From assembly GCF_000373485.1 (NCBI RefSeq), contig NZ_KB891585.1, positions 307,726 to 371,725 of the forward strand: a DNA stretch of 64,000 nt, given 5' to 3'. Source of the stretch: Dasania marina DSM 21967. Lineage in GTDB: Bacteria > Pseudomonadota > Gammaproteobacteria > Pseudomonadales > Dasaniaceae. The position numbers and the translations under genes are program-made. Each line of letters starts with the position of its first letter. Positions within the stretch are counted from its first letter, which is position 1. Below, piece after piece: positions 8,496-16,800 of this stretch. The notes below the pieces were generated by a model. That model searched no databases, was not told the DNA's origin, and saw nothing but the letters and a program-made list of their open reading frames with translations.

Positions 8496-9157
8496 ATAAA
8501 ACCGTATGTGAAGAAAATGGACTAAAACAGCGCCAACAACTGCTGCACTACGCCCAGCAACTCAATAGCAGCGGCTTAAGCGTGGGGAAATCTGGCAATA
8601 TCAGCCTACGTTGTGAGCAGGGTTTGCTCATCACCCCATCGGGGGTAGCCTACGATGAACTTGGTGCCGAGGACTTGGTAAAGATTGATTACCAAGGCCA
8701 ACCACTAGGCCACAGCATTTACCCGCCCTCATCGGAATGGCATTTTCATGCCGCCATATACCAACAGCGCCCCGAGCAAAACGCCGTGGTACATGCCCAC
8801 CCCAGCCACTGCACGGCACTGGCCTGTACCCAGCGTAATATTCCCGCGTTTCACTATATGGTGGCTATCGCAGGCGGCAGCGAAATTCCGCTGGTGCCTT
8901 ACGCCTTATTTGGCTCTGAACAATTAGCCCAGCACATCATAGAAAGCATGCAGCACTACCGCGCCTGCCTATTGGCCAACCACGGCATGATAGCTTGCGG
9001 GGAGGATTTACCTTCAGCTTTTGGCTTAGCCATAGAAGTGGAAGCGCTGGCCCAGCAATATGTGCTGGCGCTGAGCATAGGCGATGTCCACTATCTCAGC
9101 GAGCAGCAAATAAACGAGGCTATAGAGCAGTTTAAGCACTACGGCAAAAGAGAATAA
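8492..9157 (+). CDS. Class II aldolase, FucA-like (probable methylthioribulose-/deoxyribulose-1-phosphate aldolase)
   Basis: The protein (221 aa) is close to L-fuculose-1-phosphate aldolase along its whole length: GKSGNISLR (phosphate site, about 32-40), the catalytic Glu in PSSEWHFH (E82), and zinc ligands HAH (H101, H103) and NHG (H164). It does not look like MtnB dehydratase. The ATGA overlap with mtnA argues that its substrate is the MtnA product. In the known DHAP shunt, an aldolase of this type (Ald2) splits 5-methylthioribulose-1-phosphate or 5-deoxyribulose-1-phosphate into dihydroxyacetone phosphate and (methylthio)acetaldehyde or acetaldehyde. The family is clear. The shunt role is inferred from the pairing, and a fucose or generic sugar aldolase remains possible. 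Confidence 0.85.
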   Translation: MNKTVCEENGLKQRQQLLHYAQQLNSSGLSVGKSGNISLRCEQGLLITPSGVAYDELGAEDLVKIDYQGQPLGHSIYPPSSEWHFHAAIYQQRPEQNAVVHAHPSHCTALACTQRNIPAFHYMVAIAGGSEIPLVPYALFGSEQLAQHIIESMQHYRACLLANHGMIACGEDLPSAFGLAIEVEALAQQYVLALSIGDVHYLSEQQINEAIEQFKHYGKRE

Positions 9158-9174
9158 AAAAGAGTAAGAAGGGA

Positions 9175-9522
9175 CTAGGCCAGTGGCTGGACAAACTCAG
9201 CTTCTATATTGTCCTGTAACTGCTTGCGGCTGGCGCCCCGCAATCGTAACGAAGCTTGCAAGCTATTGGCGCGTTTTGCCTGCTTGGCCTGACGTATGCA
9301 GTGCTGAAAAAATTTCGGCTCATGCTCGCCGCTGAGCAGCGACTGAATCAAATCCAAGGCTATACCGGTACGAAAGGCGATGCGCGCAGGATGTATGCGA
9401 TAAACGTGAAACTCGGCCACCACGGCTATTTGTTCACGCACAGGCTTGTCACACTGTTTGGCTGTTAGCGGTTGGGCTGCATGTTTGGCAGCGTCGTCTT
9501 TGGCTACGGATAGTGCCGACAT
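9175..9522 (-). CDS. Hypothetical protein
   Basis: This is a 115-residue soluble protein that I do not recognise. It is rich in Ala, Gln and Lys, with no signal peptide or membrane helix. The middle part (HVYRIHPARIAFRTGIALDL) and the following helical segment look like a compact alpha-rich domain. I start it at the ATG at 9522, which has AAGG about 8 bases upstream, and not at the further upstream ATG at 9543, which would overlap the first codon of the opposite-strand frame. It is convergent with the aldolase gene and divergent from the orphan secretin gene. Confidence 0.55.
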   Translation of the reverse strand: MSALSVAKDDAAKHAAQPLTAKQCDKPVREQIAVVAEFHVYRIHPARIAFRTGIALDLIQSLLSGEHEPKFFQHCIRQAKQAKRANSLQASLRLRGASRKQLQDNIEAEFVQPLA

Positions 9523-9632
9523 TAGATAAACCTTAATAAACAATGACTAATACAAAAAGCCCTGCAATAATAACAACAGCCATAAGCATAAATAAAGCAG
9601 CCTTACGCATTTATCACAAATCATCCAGCCTT

Positions 9633-11456
9633 ATGAACCCAAGCTATTACCGTTTATTACTTTTTATTAGCTTCTTCCACCTGTGTAGTTATGGCACAGC
9701 ACAAACCGCTGTTGCTGAAAATAGCGTGCAGGCAGCGCCCCCTACTGCGTTAATCACCCTCAATATGCGCGAGGCAGAAATTGTCTCGGTGATACAGTGG
9801 ATAGCGGAACAAACCCAGAAAAAAATTATTATCGACCCCAGAGTCAGTGGCAAGGTTAGCATCTTGGCCAATGTACCTATGAGCGTAGAACAGGCCTACC
9901 ATGTTTTTTTAGCCATGCTCAATGTCTACGGCTATGCCGCGGTTGAAAGCGGCGACATCGTTAGAATCATCCCCAGCGCCGCCGCCAAAACCACGCCAGG
10001 CAGTGTAATAAGCAATTTTGAAAAACCGCTAGGTGGCCAGCAAGCCTTATATGTCTATCAAAGCCAGGCGCTGGACAGCCAAAAGCTGCAAAACGCCCTA
10101 CGCCCCCTAGTTAGCAACAGTGGTCATATCAGTGCCATACCCGGTAGCAATAAGCTGATTATTGCCGACGCCTACGACAATATACACCGCTTAGTGGCGC
10201 TGATAGAGCAAATCGATCAAGTCCAAGGCGTGACCATACAAACCTTAAAATTACAGCATGCTTCGGCCAATACCGTGGCCTCGGTAATTCAATCCTTAAT
10301 AGAAAATGATAAAGGCAGCAACTTCACCATCGCCAGCGATCAACGCTCTAACAGTATTCTAATGACTGGGGACCCGGTAATAGAAAAACGGGTTAAACAA
10401 CTGATCGCACAACTGGACCGGCCTATTAGTAGCACTGACAACACCAAGGTCATCCCCCTGCATTATACCGGTGCCGATGAGATGCTGCCTATTTTACAAA
10501 ACATGGCCAAGGCACTGGAAACCGACAATAAAAATCACAACATCCAAGGGCAAACCATAAACGTAGCGGCAAGCCTTAGTACTAATACGTTAATCGTCAC
10601 CGCGCCCCCTGACATTTTATACGCCATGGAAAAGGTTATAGCGCAAATAGACATACGCCGCGCCCAAGTATTAGTGGAGGCAATTATCGTTGAGGTTAGC
10701 GAAGATATTTCGCAAAGCTTAGGGGTAGAGTGGAACAGCAGTTTTTCTGCAGGCACCGGCACCGAGGCCGCTACCAGTTTTGGTTTAAAACAACTGAACA
10801 TCGCTACCGGTGAGGTGCTGCTATCGGGTGGTTTATCGGTGGGTTACTACAGCGGCAGCAGTTTACGCGCCTTAGTTAATGCCCTAGCTACCGAAGTGGA
10901 TGCCAACATCTTATCCACCCCAACTTTGCTGACCTTAGATAATCAAGAGGCCGAAGTATTGGTGGGTTCTAACGTGCCTTTTATTACCGGCCAATCACTG
11001 ACCAATAAAAATAATGGTGGCGACCCTTTCAACACCATAGAAAGACAAGACATAGGCCTAAGCCTAAAAGTCACCCCGCAGATTAACGACAGCAACTCTG
11101 TCACCTTAGACATAGAGCAGGTGTTAGAAACCCTTAGCGACAGCAGCACTACTGCCACCGACCTAGTAACTAATAAGCGCAGCATCAAAACTAAAGTACA
11201 GGTGCAAAACGGCGGCATCTTAGTATTAGGCGGTTTAATTAGTGATGAGCAAACCGAAAGAGTGGATAAAGTCCCTTTGCTGGGCGATCTGCCCATTTTA
11301 GGTGCCCTATTCACCAGTACTACCACACAAACAGTGCAGCGTAATTTAATGATATTTATACACCCCAAAATTTTGGGTAATGAACTGGATAGCGAAGCTT
11401 TATCCAGCGAAAAATATCAGAAAATGCAGAACCTACGCGAGCAGTACAAACAATAA
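9633..11456 (+). CDS. Second GspD-type secretin (orphan outer-membrane secretin)
   Basis: This is a type II secretion secretin of about 607 residues. It has a signal peptide (MNPSYYRLLLFISFFHLC...), an N0 domain (ITLNMREAEIVSVIQWIAEQ), repeated N1-N3 modules (for example LKLQHASANTVASVIQSL and VIPLHYTGADEMLPILQNM), and the secretin core with VEAIIVEVSEDISQSLGVEW, ILSTPTLLTLDNQEA, VPFITGQS, LKVTPQIN and VLGGLISDEQTE. An open ATG at 9543 would place about 30 extra residues before the signal peptide, so 9633 is preferred. It clearly resembles the gspD at 23344 but is diverged throughout. No other gsp gene lies on its strand nearby. It may form an alternative or mixed secretin channel, which is inference. 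Confidence 0.88.
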   Translation: MNPSYYRLLLFISFFHLCSYGTAQTAVAENSVQAAPPTALITLNMREAEIVSVIQWIAEQTQKKIIIDPRVSGKVSILANVPMSVEQAYHVFLAMLNVYGYAAVESGDIVRIIPSAAAKTTPGSVISNFEKPLGGQQALYVYQSQALDSQKLQNALRPLVSNSGHISAIPGSNKLIIADAYDNIHRLVALIEQIDQVQGVTIQTLKLQHASANTVASVIQSLIENDKGSNFTIASDQRSNSILMTGDPVIEKRVKQLIAQLDRPISSTDNTKVIPLHYTGADEMLPILQNMAKALETDNKNHNIQGQTINVAASLSTNTLIVTAPPDILYAMEKVIAQIDIRRAQVLVEAIIVEVSEDISQSLGVEWNSSFSAGTGTEAATSFGLKQLNIATGEVLLSGGLSVGYYSGSSLRALVNALATEVDANILSTPTLLTLDNQEAEVLVGSNVPFITGQSLTNKNNGGDPFNTIERQDIGLSLKVTPQINDSNSVTLDIEQVLETLSDSSTTATDLVTNKRSIKTKVQVQNGGILVLGGLISDEQTERVDKVPLLGDLPILGALFTSTTTQTVQRNLMIFIHPKILGNELDSEALSSEKYQKMQNLREQYKQ

Positions 11457-11480
11457 AGGGGCGAATAACATCGCCCCTTT
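11455..11480 (+). terminator. Intrinsic terminator, probably bidirectional
   Basis: A perfect 10-bp stem AAAGGGGCGA / TCGCCCCTTT encloses a 6-base loop and overlaps the last bases of the secretin stop codon. The plus-strand T-tail is short (TTT). It sits between the convergent secretin and universal stress protein genes and could serve both. Confidence 0.75.
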
Positions 11481-11507
11481 CTCCTAGCTAACATAAAACC
11501 GATTAGC

Positions 11508-12326
11508 TTAGTTAACCACGATAGTGTCTACATCCAAGCTGGCAATTACCCGCTCTGCGGTATTACCTCTACGAGTTTTCACCTTACCGGTTTGGCCCAG
11601 CGTACCCATCACCACCACATCGGCATTGATTTTGTTGGCAATCTCAGCGACTACCTCATCGGTATAGCCTTTATGTACGTGTATCTTATCGCTGGCAACA
11701 CCTGATTTTTTCACCAAATTACCGCGATCCGGATACTTCATAGAATCTCTATAGCCGTTAACCAAATGCAGATCGGCACCGTGTGATTCTGCTATCCACC
11801 TGCCTCTTTCTATAATACGCATATTTAAGGCCTTGTGCTCCTCATCCTCGGCTTGAAAATTAACCGCGGCTAATACGACTTTGCGCTCGGTTTTTGCGCC
11901 GGGGCGCACTAACACGATAGGACAGCTGGCCGTTTTTAATAAGTCCCATTTATTTTCACTAAAGGTAAAGCGGCTTTTGTTAGTTTTTTTCTGCACGGGT
12001 AAGTAGATGGTTTCTGCACCAAAGTGCTTGGCCTCTTGCAAAATGGATTGTTGCCATTCCAGTGACCAAGAAAAAGACACGCTGTAGTTTAAACCGGCGG
12101 CATCTAAAGGTTCTTTAATCGTTTCTAGGTACCAGGTTTGATCACGCTGCAAATTGTCATTATTGGCCCGCATATTCGTCGATTCAGAATCCACACCTAT
12201 AAATACCTGAATATTAACCGCCTTTTTATCGCGATATTGCGAGGTGATAATGGCGCGTTCTAAAGCCACCTGCTTATCAACACTGGGGTCTACGACCACA
12301 AAAATTTTAGTAGTACTACTGGACAT
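11508..12326 (-). CDS. Universal stress protein with two tandem Usp domains (UspE-like)
   Basis: The protein (272 aa) carries two Usp domains, about residues 5-140 and 150-272. The second ends with an ATP-binding pattern (VMGTLGQTGKVKTRRGNTAERVI) followed by DTIVVN. In the first the glycine-rich loop is degenerate (VQKKTNKSRFTFSENKWDLL), as is common in UspE-type tandem proteins where one half binds ligand differently. The product is cytosolic. The role is general stress adaptation, and no specific partner is known. It stands between the orphan secretin and the hydroxyacid dehydrogenase, about 100 bp after the latter. Confidence 0.88.
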   Translation of the reverse strand: MSSSTTKIFVVVDPSVDKQVALERAIITSQYRDKKAVNIQVFIGVDSESTNMRANNDNLQRDQTWYLETIKEPLDAAGLNYSVSFSWSLEWQQSILQEAKHFGAETIYLPVQKKTNKSRFTFSENKWDLLKTASCPIVLVRPGAKTERKVVLAAVNFQAEDEEHKALNMRIIERGRWIAESHGADLHLVNGYRDSMKYPDRGNLVKKSGVASDKIHVHKGYTDEVVAEIANKINADVVVMGTLGQTGKVKTRRGNTAERVIASLDVDTIVVN

Positions 12327-12426
12327 AACACACTCCTGTTAACGAACTGGAAAATAGGAACCATCAGTATATAGCAAGTGCGCTAATAAATAATGATACA
12401 AATCAACTTCTCTGTAGCCGCCGTGA

Positions 12427-13380
12427 CTATAGAGACTGTATAGCGTGGCCTTTTTTAAAAGCGCTGATAATTGCCGCCAACTGATCCACCAAGCGCTGCC
12501 GGGAGCCCTGACTGGCCCAAGCACTGTGAGGGGTAATAATCAGATTGGGGACCTCCTTTTGCAATAAAATACTGTCTGCGGGTGGTGGCTCAGTAGCCAA
12601 TACATCCATGGCAGCACCGGCAATGGTTCCCGCCTTTAGCGCTTGCGCTAAGGCCAGCTCATCCACTATGCCACCTCTGGCCGTATTAATTAATAAAGCG
12701 CTAGGCTTCATTAAGGCCAATTGCTCGGCACCAATTAAGTTGCGGGTATGCTCACTTAAGGGGCAGTGCAAGCTGACTATATCGGCCTGCGCTAATAGGC
12801 TGTTAAGCGGTAGCCTACCGGTTTGGTTCTGGCGACCCGTCAAACTCTCGGCTATCAGTATCTCCATATCAAAAGCCTGCGCCATGGCCGCCACTTTTTT
12901 AGCTAAATTACCATAACCTATTAATCCTAGGGTTTTACCAGCCAACTCTTGTATGGGGTAATCCAGCAAGCAAAAGAAATGATTTTTCGACCAATCTCCT
13001 CGCTGCACCGCAGCATGATAATCCAATAGCCTAGTGTTTAAAGCCAACATCAAGGTAAGGGTATGCTGCGCCACACTGGCGGTGGAATAAGCTCTAGCGT
13101 TACACACCACTATGCCCTGCGCCGTAGCCTCGGCTACGGCTATATGGTCAGTGCCAGTAGCCATGGCTACAATCAGTTTTAATTGCGAATTTTGTTTTAT
13201 GGCTTCGGCATTAAGCTTAACTTTATTGCTCAGCACCACCTCAACATCGGCAATACGTTCCATCAGCTGCTCGGGGGTGGTGCTGGGATAGATAGCCCAA
13301 TCGTCTAATTGCTGCATTAAATCACTTAACTGCAAATCATCCGCGGCTAGCGTATCAAAATCGAGTATTACGCCTTTCAT
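12427..13380 (-). CDS. D-2-hydroxyacid dehydrogenase (NAD-dependent)
   Basis: This enzyme would interconvert D-2-hydroxyacids and 2-oxoacids (glycerate/hydroxypyruvate-type). Landmarks are a substrate-binding MATGTDH segment, the NAD-binding GLIGYGNLAKKVA, NTARGGIVDE containing the conserved Arg, the catalytic Glu region LATEPPP, and the catalytic His in TPHSAW. The length of 317 residues from the ATG at 13380 (MKGVILDFDTL) is standard. The frame is open for 14 more codons upstream, but the extension is not family-like. The exact substrate cannot be told; glycerate dehydrogenase (HprA-like) is the nearest match I can suggest. It follows gspB on the same strand by 79 bp and may be read through from the gsp operon. 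Confidence 0.87.
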   Translation of the reverse strand: MKGVILDFDTLAADDLQLSDLMQQLDDWAIYPSTTPEQLMERIADVEVVLSNKVKLNAEAIKQNSQLKLIVAMATGTDHIAVAEATAQGIVVCNARAYSTASVAQHTLTLMLALNTRLLDYHAAVQRGDWSKNHFFCLLDYPIQELAGKTLGLIGYGNLAKKVAAMAQAFDMEILIAESLTGRQNQTGRLPLNSLLAQADIVSLHCPLSEHTRNLIGAEQLALMKPSALLINTARGGIVDELALAQALKAGTIAGAAMDVLATEPPPADSILLQKEVPNLIITPHSAWASQGSRQRLVDQLAAIISAFKKGHAIQSL

Positions 13381-13458
13381 AACACAACTCATCAATAGGA
13401 AAAATGTAACAAGAGCTGCCACCTACAACGGTGGCAAGGGGGAATAAACAATGGGGTG

Positions 13459-14046
13459 TTACCAGGACTCGACTACATCTATGCTAAAGCGCACCCGGTT
13501 TTGCCAAATCAATACCACACCCTGTGGGCTGATCTCCTCTAATAGCAAATCTTTTTCAACTAACGCGCCCTCTTTAACCCGACGATTATTAATAATAATG
13601 GTGCGCAGGCTGGGATTGTCTGAATAAACATGAAACGAAAAGGTTAACCCGGGTATAGCTGTGCGCGTATTGGCATCTAAATCATTAAAGCGTATCGCCG
13701 AGGTGTTTAATACTGGAGGCGGGTTTACTACCGCCGGCTGCGTTTGGGTTTGCGTTTGCGTTTGCGCTAAGGTTGTGCCGACCTCGGCTTCAGCAGCAGG
13801 CTTGGCCTCTGTCTGCAGAGTCACTTGCTGGCTATTGTCCGACGCCGATTTATTAGCAGAGAGAAAGTACCAGCCCGCCACGGCGGCCAATGCCAGTAAT
13901 AACAGCAACAGCAAAGTCAGTATTAACTTTAACAAAGGGCTATCGGTATTGGCCAATACCGGCCGGTGTATAGTTTGCAGGTTAGGGCCTGCACCTTGCT
14001 GGCGCTGTTGATCAGATTTTTTTAGGGCATCGAGTATATAAGACAT
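13459..14046 (-). CDS. gspB: Type II secretion assembly protein GspB
   Basis: This inner-membrane protein (195 aa) has a short cytoplasmic N-terminus MSYILDALKKSDQQRQQ, which is characteristic of ExeB/GspB. One membrane helix follows (about 38-63), then a periplasmic linker and a C-terminal T2SSB domain (about 130-195). In Aeromonas and Vibrio, GspB with GspA helps insert and assemble the GspD secretin through the cell wall. The linker contains a repeated Thr-Gln stretch (about residues 94-104), encoded by a 6-bp tandem repeat at about 13742-13765. It overlaps gspA by one base and is the last gsp gene of the minus-strand operon. Confidence 0.88.
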   Translation of the reverse strand: MSYILDALKKSDQQRQQGAGPNLQTIHRPVLANTDSPLLKLILTLLLLLLLALAAVAGWYFLSANKSASDNSQQVTLQTEAKPAAEAEVGTTLAQTQTQTQTQPAVVNPPPVLNTSAIRFNDLDANTRTAIPGLTFSFHVYSDNPSLRTIIINNRRVKEGALVEKDLLLEEISPQGVVLIWQNRVRFSIDVVESW

Positions 14047-15026
14047 TATAACGCCTCTACCCTGTCAACTTGCTGCGATTTTTCTGTAGCCTTTGATACA
14101 TCAGCATTACCTATGGTTAGCGCTAAATAGTTATTTTTAAACAGAAACGTCAGTAACAAAATAATGACCGCCAATGCTGATGCAAACAACAAGGGCTTAG
14201 GCCAGGACTTTTTAATCTTGTATTGGCTGAATATTTCCTTAGCCGCTTTATTGACTACCCTGCCATCCACTATCGCCGCATTATTGGAATACACGCCTAG
14301 CATACAGCGATCACAGAGCAAATTAATCAACCTAGGCACACCGCCACTAAATTTATAAATTTTGTTAATGGCGGCACGAGAAAAAATTTCACTGTGGCAT
14401 TGAGCCACCGACAAGCGATGCTGTATATATTCAGCCACCTCCGCTTTCGATAAAGGCGACAAATGATGCCTAGCGGTAATACGCTGAGCTAATTGCCGCA
14501 TATCGTCACGGGCCAATATATCGTTTAATTCGGGTTGGCCCAACAGCACTAGCTGCAATAATTTCTTTTCGTCAGTTTCTAAATTGGTTAGCAGCCGCAG
14601 TTGTTCCAGTATGTCGACAGACAGGTTTTGTGCTTCATCGATAATTAATATGGTGTTGCGGCCTTGAGCATGTGCGCCCAGCAAATAGCCATTGAGCCTG
14701 TCTATCATGGCCTTGCTAGTCATGCCTTCTCTATAGGGTATGTTCAACTCTGAAAAAATAGACTGTAATAACTGATTAATACTTTGTCGTGGATTAATAA
14801 TAAACGCGATATTGGCGTTATCGGGTAATTGCTGTAACACCGAGCGACAGACGGTGGTTTTGCCCGTGCCTACCTCACCGGTTAACACGACAAAGCCGCC
14901 CTGATCGCCGACACCATAAATTAAATGCGCCAAGGCTTCCCGGTGTTTGTCGCTCATATAGAGATAACTGGGGTCAGGCGCTATAGAAAAAGGCAGCTCA
15001 CTGAGGCCAAAATACGCTTTATACAT
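14046..15026 (-). CDS. gspA: Type II secretion ATPase GspA/ExeA-like
   Basis: This is a MSHA/ExeA-type AAA ATPase (326 aa). The N-terminus MYKAYFGLSELPFSIAPDP is the ExeA family signature. Walker A is GEVGTGKT (50-57) and Walker B is LIIDEAQ (127-133), with a sensor region around VLLGQPEL. A single membrane helix lies at about 280-300 and a very short periplasmic tail follows. Aeromonas ExeA is longer and has a periplasmic peptidoglycan-binding domain; that domain is missing here, so peptidoglycan contact would need another partner. GspA acts with GspB in secretin assembly. The order gspM-gspA-gspB at the operon end supports this. Confidence 0.87.
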   Translation of the reverse strand: MYKAYFGLSELPFSIAPDPSYLYMSDKHREALAHLIYGVGDQGGFVVLTGEVGTGKTTVCRSVLQQLPDNANIAFIINPRQSINQLLQSIFSELNIPYREGMTSKAMIDRLNGYLLGAHAQGRNTILIIDEAQNLSVDILEQLRLLTNLETDEKKLLQLVLLGQPELNDILARDDMRQLAQRITARHHLSPLSKAEVAEYIQHRLSVAQCHSEIFSRAAINKIYKFSGGVPRLINLLCDRCMLGVYSNNAAIVDGRVVNKAAKEIFSQYKIKKSWPKPLLFASALAVIILLLTFLFKNNYLALTIGNADVSKATEKSQQVDRVEAL

Positions 15027-15028
15027 GG

Positions 15029-15529
15029 CTAACCTTTAATCACTACGCGGGCATTGACATAGGCGGGGTTGCCCTGCCGCTCTATATTAATATTCGATAA
15101 ACTAATGCCGTGTTGTTTTTCTAAAAATTCTAACCACAGTACTAAGTTTTTAAATAATACCCGTTCCATATTAATATGCAGGGTATTTTCGTCTTGCGAC
15201 TCATAACGCTTAAAGTCTATATAATATTTTTTAGCACTGGAGCTGGCTATTCCCAAAATAGACTCATTAGGGTTGCGCCGCGGCGCGGTAGCCAGGTTAG
15301 CGGGGGTGTTCTCCCTCATCCATTGCAGGTCGGCTTGCGCTTGTTGGTATTGCTGTTTGGCCTCGGCGCTATAATTAACACTGGGCACTATCAAGCCATA
15401 AATAATGACTAGTATAAAAAAGAATGCCGTTAACAGTTTAACCGCCAGCTGATCGCGCTCTGACAATTGTTGATAGCGGTGTACGCAGGCCTGCACTAGC
15501 GGCAAGCTATACCAATCCAACAGACTCAT
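15029..15529 (-). CDS. gspM: Type II secretion inner-membrane protein GspM
   Basis: The protein (166 aa) has a short cytoplasmic N-terminus, one membrane helix (about 30-50, KLLTAFFFILVIIYGLIVPS), a coiled-coil segment (about 52-72), and a periplasmic ferredoxin-like domain that ends the protein. GspM pairs with GspL in the inner-membrane platform. Sequence conservation in this family is low, so the call rests on topology, length and position between gspL (4-bp overlap) and gspA. Confidence 0.85.
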   Translation of the reverse strand: MSLLDWYSLPLVQACVHRYQQLSERDQLAVKLLTAFFFILVIIYGLIVPSVNYSAEAKQQYQQAQADLQWMRENTPANLATAPRRNPNESILGIASSSAKKYYIDFKRYESQDENTLHINMERVLFKNLVLWLEFLEKQHGISLSNINIERQGNPAYVNARVVIKG

Positions 15530-16800
15530 GGCTGTGCCTCCACGGTCATATTACTAATCACAGTATTTTCCTGTGCCCTAGCAGAACCTATTACCGCTTT
15601 AATACCTATAGCGGAGAACTGTTGTTTTAAACTATCTAATTGCTCAATGGTTTGGCTGCTCAATTCAAAGCGTAACAAACCATTATCTTGTGAAAAGGCC
15701 AGCTGTTTAACCGCAATCTGGCCCGATTGAGTATAGGGTTTAAATTCAGCAGCAATAGCCGCCAAGGTGGCTAAAAAGGCCCCGCTTTCACCACTGCTAA
15801 TTAAACGCAAATGGTTTTGCAATTGCCGCTTAGGGCTAACCACCCTGCGCTCATTAGGGAACAACTGTTTGTAATAGCGCACGCTCTCTTGCTGTATGCG
15901 CTCAGCCTGCCAACTAAAATAGCTAGCACTGGCTACATGCACCAGCACAAATAACGCTACGCTGGCTGCTGCCGCTATGGCAGCTGGCCGCCATACCAGC
16001 CAAGTATTAGTGTCGTCCTGGCCCTGCTTATAGCCCCCCTGTAACAGATTAATATTGGCTGTGCCCTGTTTGAGCATATTCACAGCCAAAATCTCACTGC
16101 TGCTCTCTTGGTAATGGCTGTCCTGCTGCGGCCCTTGGTAATCAATAGCGACGGACTGCTCTGAGTTTTGACTATGAAAGCAGTGCAACAACGGCAGCGC
16201 ATTCTCGTCTAACTCCGCAGCTATAACCTGAGAATATAGCGTATTGAAAACCACACTCTCACAACACACGCCGTGGTATAGACCCAAGCGCAATAATGTT
16301 TTATCGCCCTCAAACAATACACTGTGATGTTGTGGCTCTATTGGTATACACAGCGTATCCACCACCATAGTTTGCGGGATGAGCTGGTGGTGATGCAATA
16401 AGTCCAACCAGCTAATTAACAGGCTGTGTTTAATAATGGCTACGTCTATTTTGCCATGACTGGCGTCCAAGTCTTGGGGCAGAGCCATATGGACGTTTTC
16501 TAATTCTTCGCTAATAAATTCTTCTATAGCAAAAGGCAGTGCCTGTTTAATATGTCGTGGGTTGCGGCTGGGTATATCGACTCGCGCCAACAACACCGCG
16601 TCATTGGGAATAATAATATGTATGCTAACACTGGCCTGTACTGCCTCGGGCAAAGCGTTGTTAATTGCCGACAGCGCATCGCAACCTTTGAGCAATAGCT
16701 GCTGGTGTTGATTAAATATAAACCACTGCAGCTCACTGTGCTCATCTATCTGCAAGGAACTTATGCGTATAACTAGTTTGTGCTTGTGATGATTATTCAT
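15526..16800 (-). CDS. gspL: Type II secretion protein GspL
   Basis: This 424-residue bitopic protein has a cytoplasmic actin-like domain (about 1-260) that docks the GspE ATPase, one membrane helix (about 270-292), and a small periplasmic domain. The N-terminal half contains the family pattern ARVDIPSRNPRHIKQALPFAIEEFISEELENVH (about 73-105), of which LPFAIEEF is the recognisable core. It overlaps gspK by 8 bp and gspM by 4 bp, consistent with tight coupling of the platform genes. Confidence 0.88.
   Translation of the reverse strand: MNNHHKHKLVIRISSLQIDEHSELQWFIFNQHQQLLLKGCDALSAINNALPEAVQASVSIHIIIPNDAVLLARVDIPSRNPRHIKQALPFAIEEFISEELENVHMALPQDLDASHGKIDVAIIKHSLLISWLDLLHHHQLIPQTMVVDTLCIPIEPQHHSVLFEGDKTLLRLGLYHGVCCESVVFNTLYSQVIAAELDENALPLLHCFHSQNSEQSVAIDYQGPQQDSHYQESSSEILAVNMLKQGTANINLLQGGYKQGQDDTNTWLVWRPAAIAAAASVALFVLVHVASASYFSWQAERIQQESVRYYKQLFPNERRVVSPKRQLQNHLRLISSGESGAFLATLAAIAAEFKPYTQSGQIAVKQLAFSQDNGLLRFELSSQTIEQLDSLKQQFSAIGIKAVIGSARAQENTVISNMTVEAQP

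Noticed and set aside
8492..9157. MtnB (methylthioribulose-1-phosphate dehydratase)
   Set aside because: The protein matches FucA-type aldolases along its length, including the PSSEWHFH Glu and the order of motifs. MtnB-specific features are not seen.
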